This document shows positions 24,741 to 32,921 of a stretch of DNA of 64,000 nt, in pieces; position 1 is the first letter of the stretch, and every line of letters begins with the position of its first letter. Source of the DNA: Mangrovibacterium lignilyticum. Lineage in GTDB: Bacteria; Bacteroidota; Bacteroidia; Bacteroidales; Prolixibacteraceae. Location: positions 1,820,021 to 1,884,020 of the forward strand of contig NZ_WKLH01000001.1 in assembly GCF_010882175.1 (NCBI RefSeq), in the 5' to 3' direction. The notes beneath the pieces are model-generated. The model searched no databases and was not told where the DNA came from. It worked only from the letters and a program-made list of their open reading frames with translations. Position numbers and translations under genes: made by a program.

Positions 24741-24771
24741 GTTGCTAAGCGGTTCGAAACCGCTAAGCAAC
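24741..24771. repeat. REP-like hairpin upstream of radA
   Basis: 14-bp stem with one mismatch, GTTGCTAAGCGGTT / AACCGCTAAGCAAC, loop CGA. Related to the palindrome at 21365-21396. Confidence 0.7.
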
Positions 24772-24851
24772 TTCAAACAGCAAGCCCGATCGCATACTTT
24801 TTGTTCCAAAACCATTACTTTTATTCCCGGAAAACAAACAGATCCTCCGGA

Positions 24852-26216
24852 ATGGCTAAATTAAAAACGGTTTATACCTGTCAGAACTGCGGTAACAGCT
24901 CGCCCAAATGGGTAGGACGCTGCACCAGCTGTGGTGAGTGGAACACGTTCGTGGAAGAAGTGGAAGTGAAGGAAGTGAAGTCACCCCTTCCCTCGCGCTC
25001 GGCCAGTGGTGCACAACCGCAAAAGCTCTCGGAGGTTGGTGCCGACCAGGTGGAACGGATTGACACCCGCAACAGCGAACTGAACCGTACCCTCGGTGGC
25101 GGACTGGTTCCCGGATCGCTGGTATTGGTGGGTGGTGAGCCGGGTATCGGTAAATCGACCCTGGTGCTGCAGGTCGCTCTCGACCTGATTGGCCGGAAGA
25201 TTCTCTACGTTTCAGGTGAAGAAAGCATTCAGCAGATTAAGATCCGTGCGAACCGTTTGAAGCGCGAAAATGAAAACTGCTACTTCCTGAGTGAAACCTC
25301 CCTGGAAAACATCCTGACGCATTGCGACCATATGGAACCTGAGCTCCTGGTGGTCGACTCCATCCAAACGGTGGCGACGTCCTATCTTGAATCGTCACCG
25401 GGAAGTGTGGCGCAAATCCGGGAGTGTACCAACGGCATCCTGAAGTTTGCCAAAGAGCGGCGAATCCCCGTCATCCTGATTGGGCACATCACCAAAGAAG
25501 GGAACCTGGCCGGTCCCAAAGTACTGGAGCACATGGTCGACACGGTGCTGCAGTTCGAAGGTGAAAACCAATACATGTACCGCATTCTGCGCTCGATTAA
25601 AAACCGATTTGGCTCCACCTCGGAGCTGGGTATTTTCGAGATGAACAACACCGGCATGCGCGAGGTGAGCAATCCCTCGGAGCTGCTCATCAACCGCGAT
25701 GATGAAGGACTGAGCGGCACCGCCATTGCCTGCGCCATTGAAGGCAACCGCCCGCTGCTGATCGAGATCCAGTCGCTGGTGAGCACGGCCGCTTACGGAA
25801 CCCCGCAACGCTCTTCCACCGGTTTCGACCTGCGCCGCCTGAACATGTTGCTGGCAGTACTCGAAAAACGCGCCGGTTTTAAGCTGGCTGCCAAAGACGT
25901 ATTCCTCAATATTGCCGGAGGGATCCGGGTGGATGATCCCGCCATTGACCTGGCAGTAATCACCGCCATCCTTTCCTCTAACTTCGATTTAGCGGTCGAT
26001 AAAACCTTGTGCTTTGCCGGAGAAGTCGGTCTTTCCGGAGAAATCCGCGCCGTTAACCGGTTGGAACAACGCATTGCCGAGGCTGAAAAGCTGGGCATGA
26101 AAAAGATTTTCGTTCCAGCCAGCGGCAAAGCCCTCAACTTCAAAAAATACAAAATTGAAATCGAGCCGGTTTCGCGGGTCGATCAGTTTTTCCGAAGTGT
26201 ATTCCGCAAGAAATAG
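24852..26216 (+). CDS. radA: DNA repair protein RadA
   Basis: 454 residues from ATG 24852, the normal RadA length. RadA is a RecA-related hexameric ATPase that drives branch migration during recombination. Zinc finger C10-x2-C13 ... C24-x2-C27 (YTCQNCGNSSPKWVGRCTSC), Walker A GGEPGIGKST (Lys101), VVDSIQT as Walker B, the RadA-specific KNRFGSTSELGIFEM, and a C-terminal Lon-like domain (GIRVDDPAIDLAVITAILSS, CFAGEVGLSGEIRAV). The frame is open back to 24669, but that part is repeat DNA and has no family match. Intact gene between two copies of a foldback repeat. Confidence 0.96.
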   Translation: MAKLKTVYTCQNCGNSSPKWVGRCTSCGEWNTFVEEVEVKEVKSPLPSRSASGAQPQKLSEVGADQVERIDTRNSELNRTLGGGLVPGSLVLVGGEPGIGKSTLVLQVALDLIGRKILYVSGEESIQQIKIRANRLKRENENCYFLSETSLENILTHCDHMEPELLVVDSIQTVATSYLESSPGSVAQIRECTNGILKFAKERRIPVILIGHITKEGNLAGPKVLEHMVDTVLQFEGENQYMYRILRSIKNRFGSTSELGIFEMNNTGMREVSNPSELLINRDDEGLSGTAIACAIEGNRPLLIEIQSLVSTAAYGTPQRSSTGFDLRRLNMLLAVLEKRAGFKLAAKDVFLNIAGGIRVDDPAIDLAVITAILSSNFDLAVDKTLCFAGEVGLSGEIRAVNRLEQRIAEAEKLGMKKIFVPASGKALNFKKYKIEIEPVSRVDQFFRSVFRKK

Positions 26217-26376
26217 CTTATTGGGATTCGGATTGACTATATCCGATCGTCGTCGTGCATTGTATCTGTTAACCCCAAACCACATAGGGGCTTAAGCAGG
26301 AAATGAGATGAGCATTAATAATCAGCGCTGCCAGTGCAACTAAAATCAGATGCATTCAAACTACCACTGTTAACAA

Positions 26377-26717
26377 CCGGGGCTACCAAAATTCCACCCC
26401 GCCGGGGTAATCGGAAAAACCCGATCGAAGCGCCAATCCGCTTAATGAAAAAGAGCGTTAAAAAATTGGGCCTGTTTGACGAACCGGCGAACGCCGGTGA
26501 GGAGTTTGAACAATTTTAGCGCCCGAAATCTGTTTTTAGCTCTTTTTCATCCAGCGGCGGTCTTCTTTGTTTACTTTCTGCGACTGCAGGAAGAAAGTAA
26601 AAAGCCCGTATGGCCGCGCAGCCGGACAGGCCTGCCCGACTATACAGGCGGGGCCTGAGGACAGGAAAGAAGATCAGTGCTCCAATGAACACCACCTCGA
26701 TGCGGCGCATACAACCA
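26377..26717. repeat. Long foldback repeat flanking radA, copy B
   Basis: Second copy of the element at 24294-24628 in the same orientation, about 2.1 kb away. Apart from loss of the 24-bp segment and gain of a GC-rich stretch of about 28 bp near 26608-26635, it is almost identical. Same nested hairpins as copy A. Confidence 0.85.
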
Positions 26718-27098
26718 AGCACACCGAGCAACATCACCGGTGCGCCTTAAATCAAACGGATATAATCTATCCCGCCTTTTAAGCCGGGGCTACAAACATC
26801 CCACCCCGCCGGGGTGACAGGAAAAACCAGCTCGAAGCGGCGACTGCACGAAACAATAGAGAACGAAAACACGGAAGTGCGACGCGTTAGCGTCAGGCAT
26901 GGAGTGTTGAAAGTGAGCGGTGCGCAGCAATTGTCTCGGGCAGTCAGGTCTTTTTCGTCTATTTTGTGACCCGACAAAATGGACGGCCCGTCCGGCCTAA
27001 GGACAAAAAAGAAGATCAGTACTCCAAATCACAACAACCCACGTCACCGGGGCAACAGCAAAAAACCATTCAACAAAAGGAAAGAAATATGGGAGAGA
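26718..27098. other. Non-coding region with diverged repeat heads
   Basis: Contains another diverged copy of the repeat head (to about 26815, ending CCACCCCGCCGGGGTG). After that no gene is convincing: a 76-codon minus-strand frame at 26747-26977 starts inside ordinary repeat-adjacent sequence and has no motif. This is where a gene governed by the cobalamin riboswitch would be expected, and none is visible. Confidence 0.5.
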
Positions 27099-27133
27099 TA
27101 AAAAAAAGCTGTGGCCCCTGACCAGCAGCTTTT
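27099..27133 (-). terminator. Rho-independent terminator behind the cobalamin riboswitch
   Basis: Stem AAAAGCTG / CAGCTTTT (27104-27111 and 27126-27133) with an additional TGG/CCA, followed on the minus strand by a run of T. It lies about 95 bp past the riboswitch P1 helix and ends its transcript before any gene. Confidence 0.8.
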
Positions 27134-27228
27134 AACAGTTACATTGCTCCCTCAATTGGCAGAAATCGGGAGCCAATGAAGCCAGGGATGCGCCATAAGT
27201 GGCTGCGTCTTTACCCCGAAAACTTCGA

Positions 27229-27413
27229 TTATCGGCAGGTCTTCTGGCTCACCCAACTTCGGATACCTTCCCGCTCTTCCCAATGGCAGATGGGCTGGAA
27301 CAGTGGCGTTCATTTCCGAAATCGTTTACGGGCTTACAGCTGCGGGGACAGCTCCGGTTTTAAACCGGATTCCCTTTTCATCCGAACTGTTTACACAGTT
27401 GCGAAACCGATAA
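27229..27413 (-). ncRNA. Cobalamin (adenosylcobalamin) riboswitch
   Basis: Read on the minus strand. P1 arms TTATCGG and CCGATAA bound it. The conserved core is AAAAGGGAATCCGG, then CCGGAGCTGTCCCCGC, then AGCTGTAAGC; the B12-box end is AGCCAGAAGACCTGCC. These match the cobalamin riboswitch consensus. Such elements normally repress translation or transcription of B12 uptake or synthesis genes (btuB, cob) or B12-independent isozymes. Here the RNA is followed by a small hairpin (27144-27176) and a terminator, and the next minus-strand gene is more than 3 kb away (ending 23210), so it looks orphaned. Confidence 0.9.
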
Positions 27414-27534
27414 CAGCAACAAAAATAAAGTTTCTCAACGACCATCCTGTTAAATTCAACTTAATTTTAACCGGAATTCACATAAGTTTTATCCGGCTCC
27501 GCCAACACGTCTAACACCGAAACTTTTGTTGCGC

Positions 27535-27568
27535 TTGTTGAATTATCAATCGGGGAATCTTAACTTTG
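27535..27568 (+). promoter_or_regulatory. Promoter of the DUF4296 gene
   Basis: TTGTTG (27535-27540), 20-bp spacer, TAACTTTG (27561-27568): good fit to the Bacteroidota -33/-7 pattern. The start codon is 30 bp downstream. Confidence 0.55.
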
Positions 27569-27597
27569 CCCACGAATTGATTTTAAACTTTTTCAGG

Positions 27598-27990
27598 ATG
27601 AAAAATTTCACAGCTGTTCTATTCCTGTTCATCATGCTGATTGGGTCTTCCTGCGAAGAAAAGGGCTACCCCAAACCCGAAGGCTTGATCAAGCAGAAAG
27701 AAATGGTGAATATTCTTTACGATATTCATCTTGGAGAAGCTTTGGCCAACCGCAATCGTTATGCGGCAACCGACAGTACCAAAATAAAATCGGAAGACGT
27801 TTACCAGGCGGTGCTCAACAAGTACGGAATAAACGACTCCATTATGAGCCTATCGGTTATTTATTATTCAGCACGTCCCAAGGTTTATGAGAAAATCTAC
27901 ACCCAGGTTGTTGAACGCCTCAACCTTAAAATTGAAGCCATCAAACAAAAACGGGATGTTACCGTTCAGAGTCCCGATAAAGAAGAATGA
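27598..27990 (+). CDS. DUF4296 lipoprotein
   Basis: 130 residues from ATG 27598; an upstream ATG at 27526 lies before the promoter box and would spoil the signal peptide. Lipobox ends at Cys19 (LIGSSC). The mature domain matches DUF4296: GLIKQKEMVNILYDIHLGEAL, YQAVLNKYGINDSIMSLSVIYYSARPKVYEKIYTQV in short segments. DUF4296 proteins are small periplasm-facing lipoproteins of Bacteroidota with no assigned role. Overlaps the next gene by 4 bp (ATGA). Confidence 0.88.
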   Translation: MKNFTAVLFLFIMLIGSSCEEKGYPKPEGLIKQKEMVNILYDIHLGEALANRNRYAATDSTKIKSEDVYQAVLNKYGINDSIMSLSVIYYSARPKVYEKIYTQVVERLNLKIEAIKQKRDVTVQSPDKEE

Positions 27991-28475
27991 AATTTGCGGC
28001 TCACTATATCATTACGGGTACCGGCGATGTGCTGCCCAAAGGTATTGTTGAGGTTGATTCCTCCGGACAAATTACCCGGGTTATTGCCAACGAGAACGGC
28101 TTGGTTGAACAAGCAAGAATGGAGTTTCACAGTGGCGTTATTTGCCCGGCATTTCCCGACTTGTTTCATCTTTTCAGCTTGTCCGATTTATTTGAGAAAC
28201 TCCCTCAACTTAAGCCCTTCAAAGCCTTTTTACCGGCAAACACCCAGGATCCCAAAGCTGTTTTCAACTGGATCAGGAACATTCAGGTGAACGACGAGAG
28301 CTGTCGCCTTCCGGAGCTCATCGCGCTTTTTTGCAGCGAAGTTGCGCGGATCGCAGAACTGAAGGATGCCGGAACCATAGCGCCTGGCAAACGCCCCGGC
28401 TTAGTTTTACTTTACGTTATGAAATACAGTAATCTGCAGCTGAACGAAGACAGCCGTATGAAGACATTGATTTAA
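27987..28475 (+). CDS. Short amidohydrolase-like protein lacking the metal site
   Basis: 162 residues. The N-terminus (MKFAAHYIITGTGDVLPKGI ... GVICPAFPDLFHLFSL) matches the composite beta domain of amidohydrolases such as aminofutalosine deaminase/chlorohydrolase-type enzymes, where the corresponding segment is V-P-G-F-x-N-x-H-x-H. Those histidines are absent, and the TIM-barrel is largely missing: family members have about 380-400 residues. The C-terminus DAGTIAPGKRPGLVLL matches the family's last beta segment. So the barrel has been deleted or replaced by about 70 residues while both ends remain. Coupled to the DUF4296 gene by 4-bp overlap. Unlikely to be an active hydrolase. Confidence 0.65.
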   Translation: MKFAAHYIITGTGDVLPKGIVEVDSSGQITRVIANENGLVEQARMEFHSGVICPAFPDLFHLFSLSDLFEKLPQLKPFKAFLPANTQDPKAVFNWIRNIQVNDESCRLPELIALFCSEVARIAELKDAGTIAPGKRPGLVLLYVMKYSNLQLNEDSRMKTLI

Positions 28476-28480
28476 TCGTT

Positions 28481-28488
28481 TATTTTTG
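28481..28488 (+). promoter_or_regulatory. -7 promoter box of the radical SAM gene
   Basis: TATTTTTG, exact fit to TAnnTTTG, 18 bp before ATG 28506. No clear -33 box. Confidence 0.5.
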
Positions 28489-28505
28489 CTCTTAAATTTT
28501 TGTGC

Positions 28506-29285
28506 ATGGCTACTTTCCTTTTCGATCAGATAATATTTGGCCCCGTAAACAGCCGCCGCCTGGGTATCTCACTGGGAGTAAACCTGCTACCGACCGACAG
28601 CAAGGTTTGTTCGTTCGACTGTATCTATTGTGAATGTGGCTGGACACCTCGCAAACGGGAGGAAAAGGTGCAGCTTCCAACAAGGGAAGATGTATCGTCG
28701 CGCCTCGAAGCTCAACTGCAAAAAATGAAAGAATCGGGTGAATTGCCTGATGTCATCACTTTTGCCGGAAACGGCGAACCCACACTTCATCCCGATTTTG
28801 CAGTGATCATTGATGATACCATCCAGCTTCGCAACCAATATTCCCCGAAATGCCGCATCGCTGTGCTTTCGAACTCAACCATGATTCAACGGGAAAGTGT
28901 TTTCCAGGCGCTGCTGAAAGTTGATGATAATATTCTAAAACTGGATTCGGCCATTCCCAAAACAGTTGAATTGCTGGACTGCCCCATCGGACACTTCAAC
29001 GTAGAAGAGGTTATTCAGCGATTGGCAGCTTTTGGCGAATCGGCGACCATACAAACCTTATTTGTTCGCGGTGAATATAAAGGCCAAAAGATTGACAACA
29101 CAAGTCCCGAAGAACTGGAAGCCTGGATTGATGCCCTGAAAATCATTCAACCCGGACAGGTTATGATCTATTCCATTGCCCGCGACACGCCAGCCCAGGG
29201 ATTGGAGAAAGTGAGTACGGAAGAATTAAATACAATCGCCGAGCGAGTGAAAGAAGCCGGCTTCGATGTACATGTCTCCGCTTAA
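28506..29285 (+). CDS. Radical SAM protein
   Basis: 259 residues from ATG 28506 (a TTG two codons upstream is less likely). The [4Fe-4S] cluster motif is CSFDCIYC (Cx3Cx2C), preceded by FGPVNSRRLGISLGVNLLP, and FAGNGEPTLHPDF is the SAM-binding GGE-like segment. This arrangement belongs to a family of radical SAM proteins common in Bacteroidota and Firmicutes with the LGxSLGV(N/D) signature; substrate unknown, possibly tRNA- or cofactor-related. No auxiliary cluster motif seen. Ends convergently with the DUF2147 gene (4-bp overlap). Confidence 0.85.
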   Translation: MATFLFDQIIFGPVNSRRLGISLGVNLLPTDSKVCSFDCIYCECGWTPRKREEKVQLPTREDVSSRLEAQLQKMKESGELPDVITFAGNGEPTLHPDFAVIIDDTIQLRNQYSPKCRIAVLSNSTMIQRESVFQALLKVDDNILKLDSAIPKTVELLDCPIGHFNVEEVIQRLAAFGESATIQTLFVRGEYKGQKIDNTSPEELEAWIDALKIIQPGQVMIYSIARDTPAQGLEKVSTEELNTIAERVKEAGFDVHVSA

Positions 29286-29731
29286 TTGAGACTTGTTCGG
29301 GTCCATTCAGTTGATTTTCCCAGCCATTTGATGCCAACAACATAGCCTTTCAGGTAAAGCTTATCCGTTGATCCGTCGAACCAGGCATAGCAATCGTAGC
29401 TTTTCCCCGATTTAGGATCATAAATTTGTCCGTCCTGCCATTGCCGATCGTCAGCATCAAAGCTTAATCCATGCAAAATCTGAACGCCCAGCAGGGAACG
29501 ACCACGTAAACTTTCATCCGGATTCTTCGTGTCTTTGGGTGCTTCTCCATTTTCAAATTTCTCCGGAATGAAATAGACAATCTTGCCCATATACTTTCCG
29601 TCTTGCTCTACAACTTCAATTTTCGAAGTCTTTTCTTCGTTCCACCAAACCCCGGTAATGCTTCCCCGTGTTTGTGCTGAAGCGATATTCAAATAAAGTC
29701 CGAATACCAATAAAACGACTAATTTCTTCAT
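29282..29731 (-). CDS. Exported DUF2147 protein
   Basis: 149 residues. Signal peptide about 1-19 (ending NIASAQ). The mature part is a single DUF2147 domain: GVWWNEEKTSKIEV, GKIVYFIPEK, LLGVQILHGL, WQDGQIYDPKSGKSYDC and LYLKGYVVGI are typical. DUF2147 proteins are periplasmic beta-barrel-like proteins of unknown function. Monocistronic. Confidence 0.92.
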   Translation of the reverse strand: MKKLVVLLVFGLYLNIASAQTRGSITGVWWNEEKTSKIEVVEQDGKYMGKIVYFIPEKFENGEAPKDTKNPDESLRGRSLLGVQILHGLSFDADDRQWQDGQIYDPKSGKSYDCYAWFDGSTDKLYLKGYVVGIKWLGKSTEWTRTSLN

Positions 29732-29895
29732 TGACTAATCATTAAACAGTTCCCGATAAAATTAACTATTTTTCCATGCGTCCTGAGCGATAGAAATTTA
29801 AAACAGCAAATTCACAGCAAACAAATGTGGGTTGAACCTGTAATAAATCAGACAAAACAATACTTATAGATACAGAATACAAACGCATACATCCG

Positions 29896-31788
29896 ATGAA
29901 AAAAATGAGAATTATCCAAAGACACACACTTTTGTTGCTCGCCTTCTTCCTGATCGCACTCAGTTCGAGTGCTCAAATGAAAAGCAGAGCTGAAATTGAC
30001 GACAAATACACGTGGAATCTTGCCGACATTTATCCTTCGAATGAAGCCTGGCGGACAGCCGTTGAAGCGCTTTCACAGAAACTGGATCAGATCGAAGGCT
30101 TCAAAGGAACACTGACCAAATCGGCTGATAATTTGTTGGCAGCCCTTCAGTTTAATTCGGAGATTTCGAAAGAGGCAACCAAAGTCTACATCTATGCCAG
30201 CATGAATTCGGACCTGGATTCACGCAATTCTGAATACAACGGAATGAAACAGGAATTGCAGCACATGTTTGCCAACTTCGGAGCAAAAGCTGCTTTCATT
30301 GAACCCGAAATATTAACCGCCAGCTGGGAGACCATCGACGGTTTTATCAAAGAACAACCCAAACTGGAGGTTTACCGCATGAGCCTTCAGGAAATGTTCC
30401 GCACCAAGGCTCACTCATTAAGCGAGCCGGAAGAACGAATCATGGCCTTGTCGAGCATGGTAACCGGAACAGCGGCTTCGGTTTACAACACCTTTCGCAA
30501 CGCCGAAATGCCTGCCCCCGAAGCAACCCTCTCGAACGGGGAGAAAATAACCGTGGGAAGTGCGGAGTACAGCCGCTATCGGGCATCGTCGAACCGGGAA
30601 GACCGCCAGATCGTGTTTGAAGCTTACTGGAACAATTTCGCGAAATTTAAAGCCAGCATCGGCGAAATGCTGAACGGCAATGTGAAGGCTGACATGTTCA
30701 GCGCACAGGCACGTCATTACAGTTCATCGCTGGAAGCTGCGATGTACCCGAATAATATTCCTGTTGACGTGTACCACTCGCTGGTTGAGAATGTCAACAA
30801 AAACCTGCCGGCTTTTCACCGCTACCTGGAAATTAAAAAGCGCATGCTCGGTGTCGACACGCTGAAATACCTGGACCTGTATGCCCCCGTTGTGAAGAAT
30901 GTTGACCTGAACTACACTTACGATGAAGGAACCAAATTGGTACTGGATGCCTTGAAACCATTGGGTAAAGAGTACGTGGCGACCGTTGAAAAAGCCATTA
31001 AGAACCGCTGGATCGATGTTTATCCGACGGAAGGCAAAGTTACCGGCGCCTATTCAAACGGGGCCTTTTACGATGGGCATCCATACATTCTTTTAAACTA
31101 CAACAACCTGTATGACGATGTCAGCACACTGGCTCACGAGCTGGGACATACCATGCAAAGTTACTTCAGCAATAAAAACCAGCCTTATCCAACATCCGAC
31201 TATGTAACTTTTGTGGCCGAAGTGGCTTCAACATTCAACGAACAGTTACTTTTCAACTACATGATTAAAACGGTGAAAGATGACGACGTCAAGCTCTCGC
31301 TTCTTATGAATTGGTTGGATGGATTTAAAGGAACGCTTTTCCGCCAAACACAATTTGCCGAGTTTGAGTTGAAAATTCACGAGGAAGCTGAAAAAGGAAA
31401 TCCATTAACCGGAGACAGCTTCTCTGCTATTTACAGTGACATCGTAAAACGTTACTATGGCCACGACAACAATGTTTGCTATGTGGATGATTACATCAAT
31501 ATGGAATGGGCATTCATCCCTCATTTCTACTACAACTTCTACGTTTATCAGTACAGCACGTCATTTACCGCCTCAATCTCATTGGCCGAAAAAGTGATGA
31601 GTGGCGATAAAAAAGCACTCGAAAACTACATGACTTTTCTTGCTTCAGGAAGTTCGGATTACCCAATTGAACTGCTGAAAAAAGCGGGTGTTGATATGAC
31701 CTCTGCTGAACCATTTGAAAAAGCCATCGCTGCCATGAATAAAGTCATGGACGAGATTGAATCCATTTTGGACAAGAAAGGACTCTAA
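29896..31788 (+). CDS. pepF: Exported oligoendopeptidase F (M3 family)
   Basis: 630 residues. A signal peptide (about 1-26, ending ALSSSAQ) makes it periplasmic, unlike classic cytosolic PepF. PepF N-terminal domain (about 115-185), then the M3 catalytic domain with the zinc motif LAHELGHTMQ (His414, Glu415, His418) and the third ligand Glu in ASTFNEQLL. Cleaves short peptides. Length fits the family (about 600). It is followed by a terminator and is probably monocistronic. The window carries a second M3 enzyme, the cytosolic Dcp at 37485-39539. Confidence 0.93.
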   Translation: MKKMRIIQRHTLLLLAFFLIALSSSAQMKSRAEIDDKYTWNLADIYPSNEAWRTAVEALSQKLDQIEGFKGTLTKSADNLLAALQFNSEISKEATKVYIYASMNSDLDSRNSEYNGMKQELQHMFANFGAKAAFIEPEILTASWETIDGFIKEQPKLEVYRMSLQEMFRTKAHSLSEPEERIMALSSMVTGTAASVYNTFRNAEMPAPEATLSNGEKITVGSAEYSRYRASSNREDRQIVFEAYWNNFAKFKASIGEMLNGNVKADMFSAQARHYSSSLEAAMYPNNIPVDVYHSLVENVNKNLPAFHRYLEIKKRMLGVDTLKYLDLYAPVVKNVDLNYTYDEGTKLVLDALKPLGKEYVATVEKAIKNRWIDVYPTEGKVTGAYSNGAFYDGHPYILLNYNNLYDDVSTLAHELGHTMQSYFSNKNQPYPTSDYVTFVAEVASTFNEQLLFNYMIKTVKDDDVKLSLLMNWLDGFKGTLFRQTQFAEFELKIHEEAEKGNPLTGDSFSAIYSDIVKRYYGHDNNVCYVDDYINMEWAFIPHFYYNFYVYQYSTSFTASISLAEKVMSGDKKALENYMTFLASGSSDYPIELLKKAGVDMTSAEPFEKAIAAMNKVMDEIESILDKKGL

Positions 31789-31811
31789 AAAACAAACCCA
31801 CGATATTTAAG

Positions 31812-31840
31812 AAAGACTGTCTGCCCGGCAGTCTTTTTTT
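31812..31840 (+). terminator. Rho-independent terminator of pepF
   Basis: Stem AAAGACTG / CAGTCTTT (31812-31819 and 31829-31836) followed by T. An alternative inner stem CTGCC-C-GGCAG is possible. Confidence 0.88.
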
Positions 31841-31948
31841 ATTTGCGCCGGCTCAAAAACTTTTTTGACTATCAACCGTTTTCCCTGGCAACTAAAGTTG
31901 CCTTTCACAAAACCCGGATGGTTAACCATTCACTCTAAACAGGACCTG

Positions 31949-32728
31949 ATGTTTTCAAAACGTGCCATACAATTAGCATTCTTCTTTCTGATCTTGAACG
32001 TCATTTCGATTCCCGGTTCCTTTGCAAGTACTGCGTCAAAAGACAGCATCCCCTCCTCCAATGAATTGAAATTTAAACCACAAGCGCTTATTCTTCCATC
32101 ATTACTAATTGGCTACGGCATCGTCGGCATCGAAAGTGACTTTGTTAAAAACATCAATGGGGAGCTTAAAGAAGAACTCAACGAAAATATCGATCAACAG
32201 GTCACGATAGACAACTTTTCTCAATACATGCCAATGGCCAGTGTTTATGCACTAAACGCGATGGGGATTAAAGGGAAACATAATTTTAAAGACCGGACTG
32301 TAATCCTGACTACCGCTTACCTCATTATGGGGGTCACCGTTACCACAACAAAAAACACGTCTCGCATCATGCGGCCGGATGGAAGTTCTAAAAATTCGTT
32401 CCCGTCGGGGCACACAGCTACCGCATTTATGGGAGCCGAATTCCTGTACCAGGAATACAAAGACCAATCCATTTGGTATGGAGTGGCCGGCTATACAGTC
32501 GCAGCTGCCACCGGGTTTTACCGCATGTACAACGACAGGCACTGGCTAACCGACGTGGCTGCCGGAGCAGGGATCGGGATTTTAAGTACTAAAATTGCGT
32601 ACTGGGTACAGCCGCTGCTTGTCTCAAAAAACAAGCCGGGAAAAGCCAATAAAAATTTATCTGTTGAGAGCTTCATTCCCTACTCCAATGGTCGACAAAC
32701 CGGGATTTGCATGCTCGTCCGATTTTGA
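31949..32728 (+). CDS. PAP2-family phosphatase
   Basis: 259 residues from ATG 31949; the frame is open to 31865, but the signal-like MFSKRAIQLAFFFLILNV begins at 31949. The acid phosphatase motifs are complete: KNTSRIMRP (KX6RP), FPSGHTA (PSGH), and YRMYNDRHWLTD (RX5HX3D). Residues before them form several hydrophobic helices. PAP2 enzymes of this type dephosphorylate lipid phosphates (phosphatidic acid, undecaprenyl pyrophosphate, lipid A) on the periplasmic side; the substrate is unknown. Monocistronic. Confidence 0.9.
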   Translation: MFSKRAIQLAFFFLILNVISIPGSFASTASKDSIPSSNELKFKPQALILPSLLIGYGIVGIESDFVKNINGELKEELNENIDQQVTIDNFSQYMPMASVYALNAMGIKGKHNFKDRTVILTTAYLIMGVTVTTTKNTSRIMRPDGSSKNSFPSGHTATAFMGAEFLYQEYKDQSIWYGVAGYTVAAATGFYRMYNDRHWLTDVAAGAGIGILSTKIAYWVQPLLVSKNKPGKANKNLSVESFIPYSNGRQTGICMLVRF

Positions 32729-32921
32729 TTCACCAGCGGTTTAGCTCACTGAATCGAAACGTTTACTCCCCAACTCTTCTTAACAAGGATTTAACCAAAC
32801 TCATTAGACATAAAGCAATAAAAAGCATATTTTAGCGTATATCTTAAGTCCTTCTGTCAAGTTATTTTGACCGAAGACATTGTGTGCGCCTTTAAGAGTA
32901 ACGTTTATTAAAGAGTGGAAA

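Noticed and set aside
24669-24851. N-terminal extension of RadA by 61 residues
   Set aside because: The segment is repeat and hairpin DNA; RadA proteins begin at the zinc finger, as from ATG 24852.
26747-26977. Minus-strand frame as the target of the cobalamin riboswitch
   Set aside because: It lies beyond the riboswitch's terminator, has no B12-related motif and looks random in composition.
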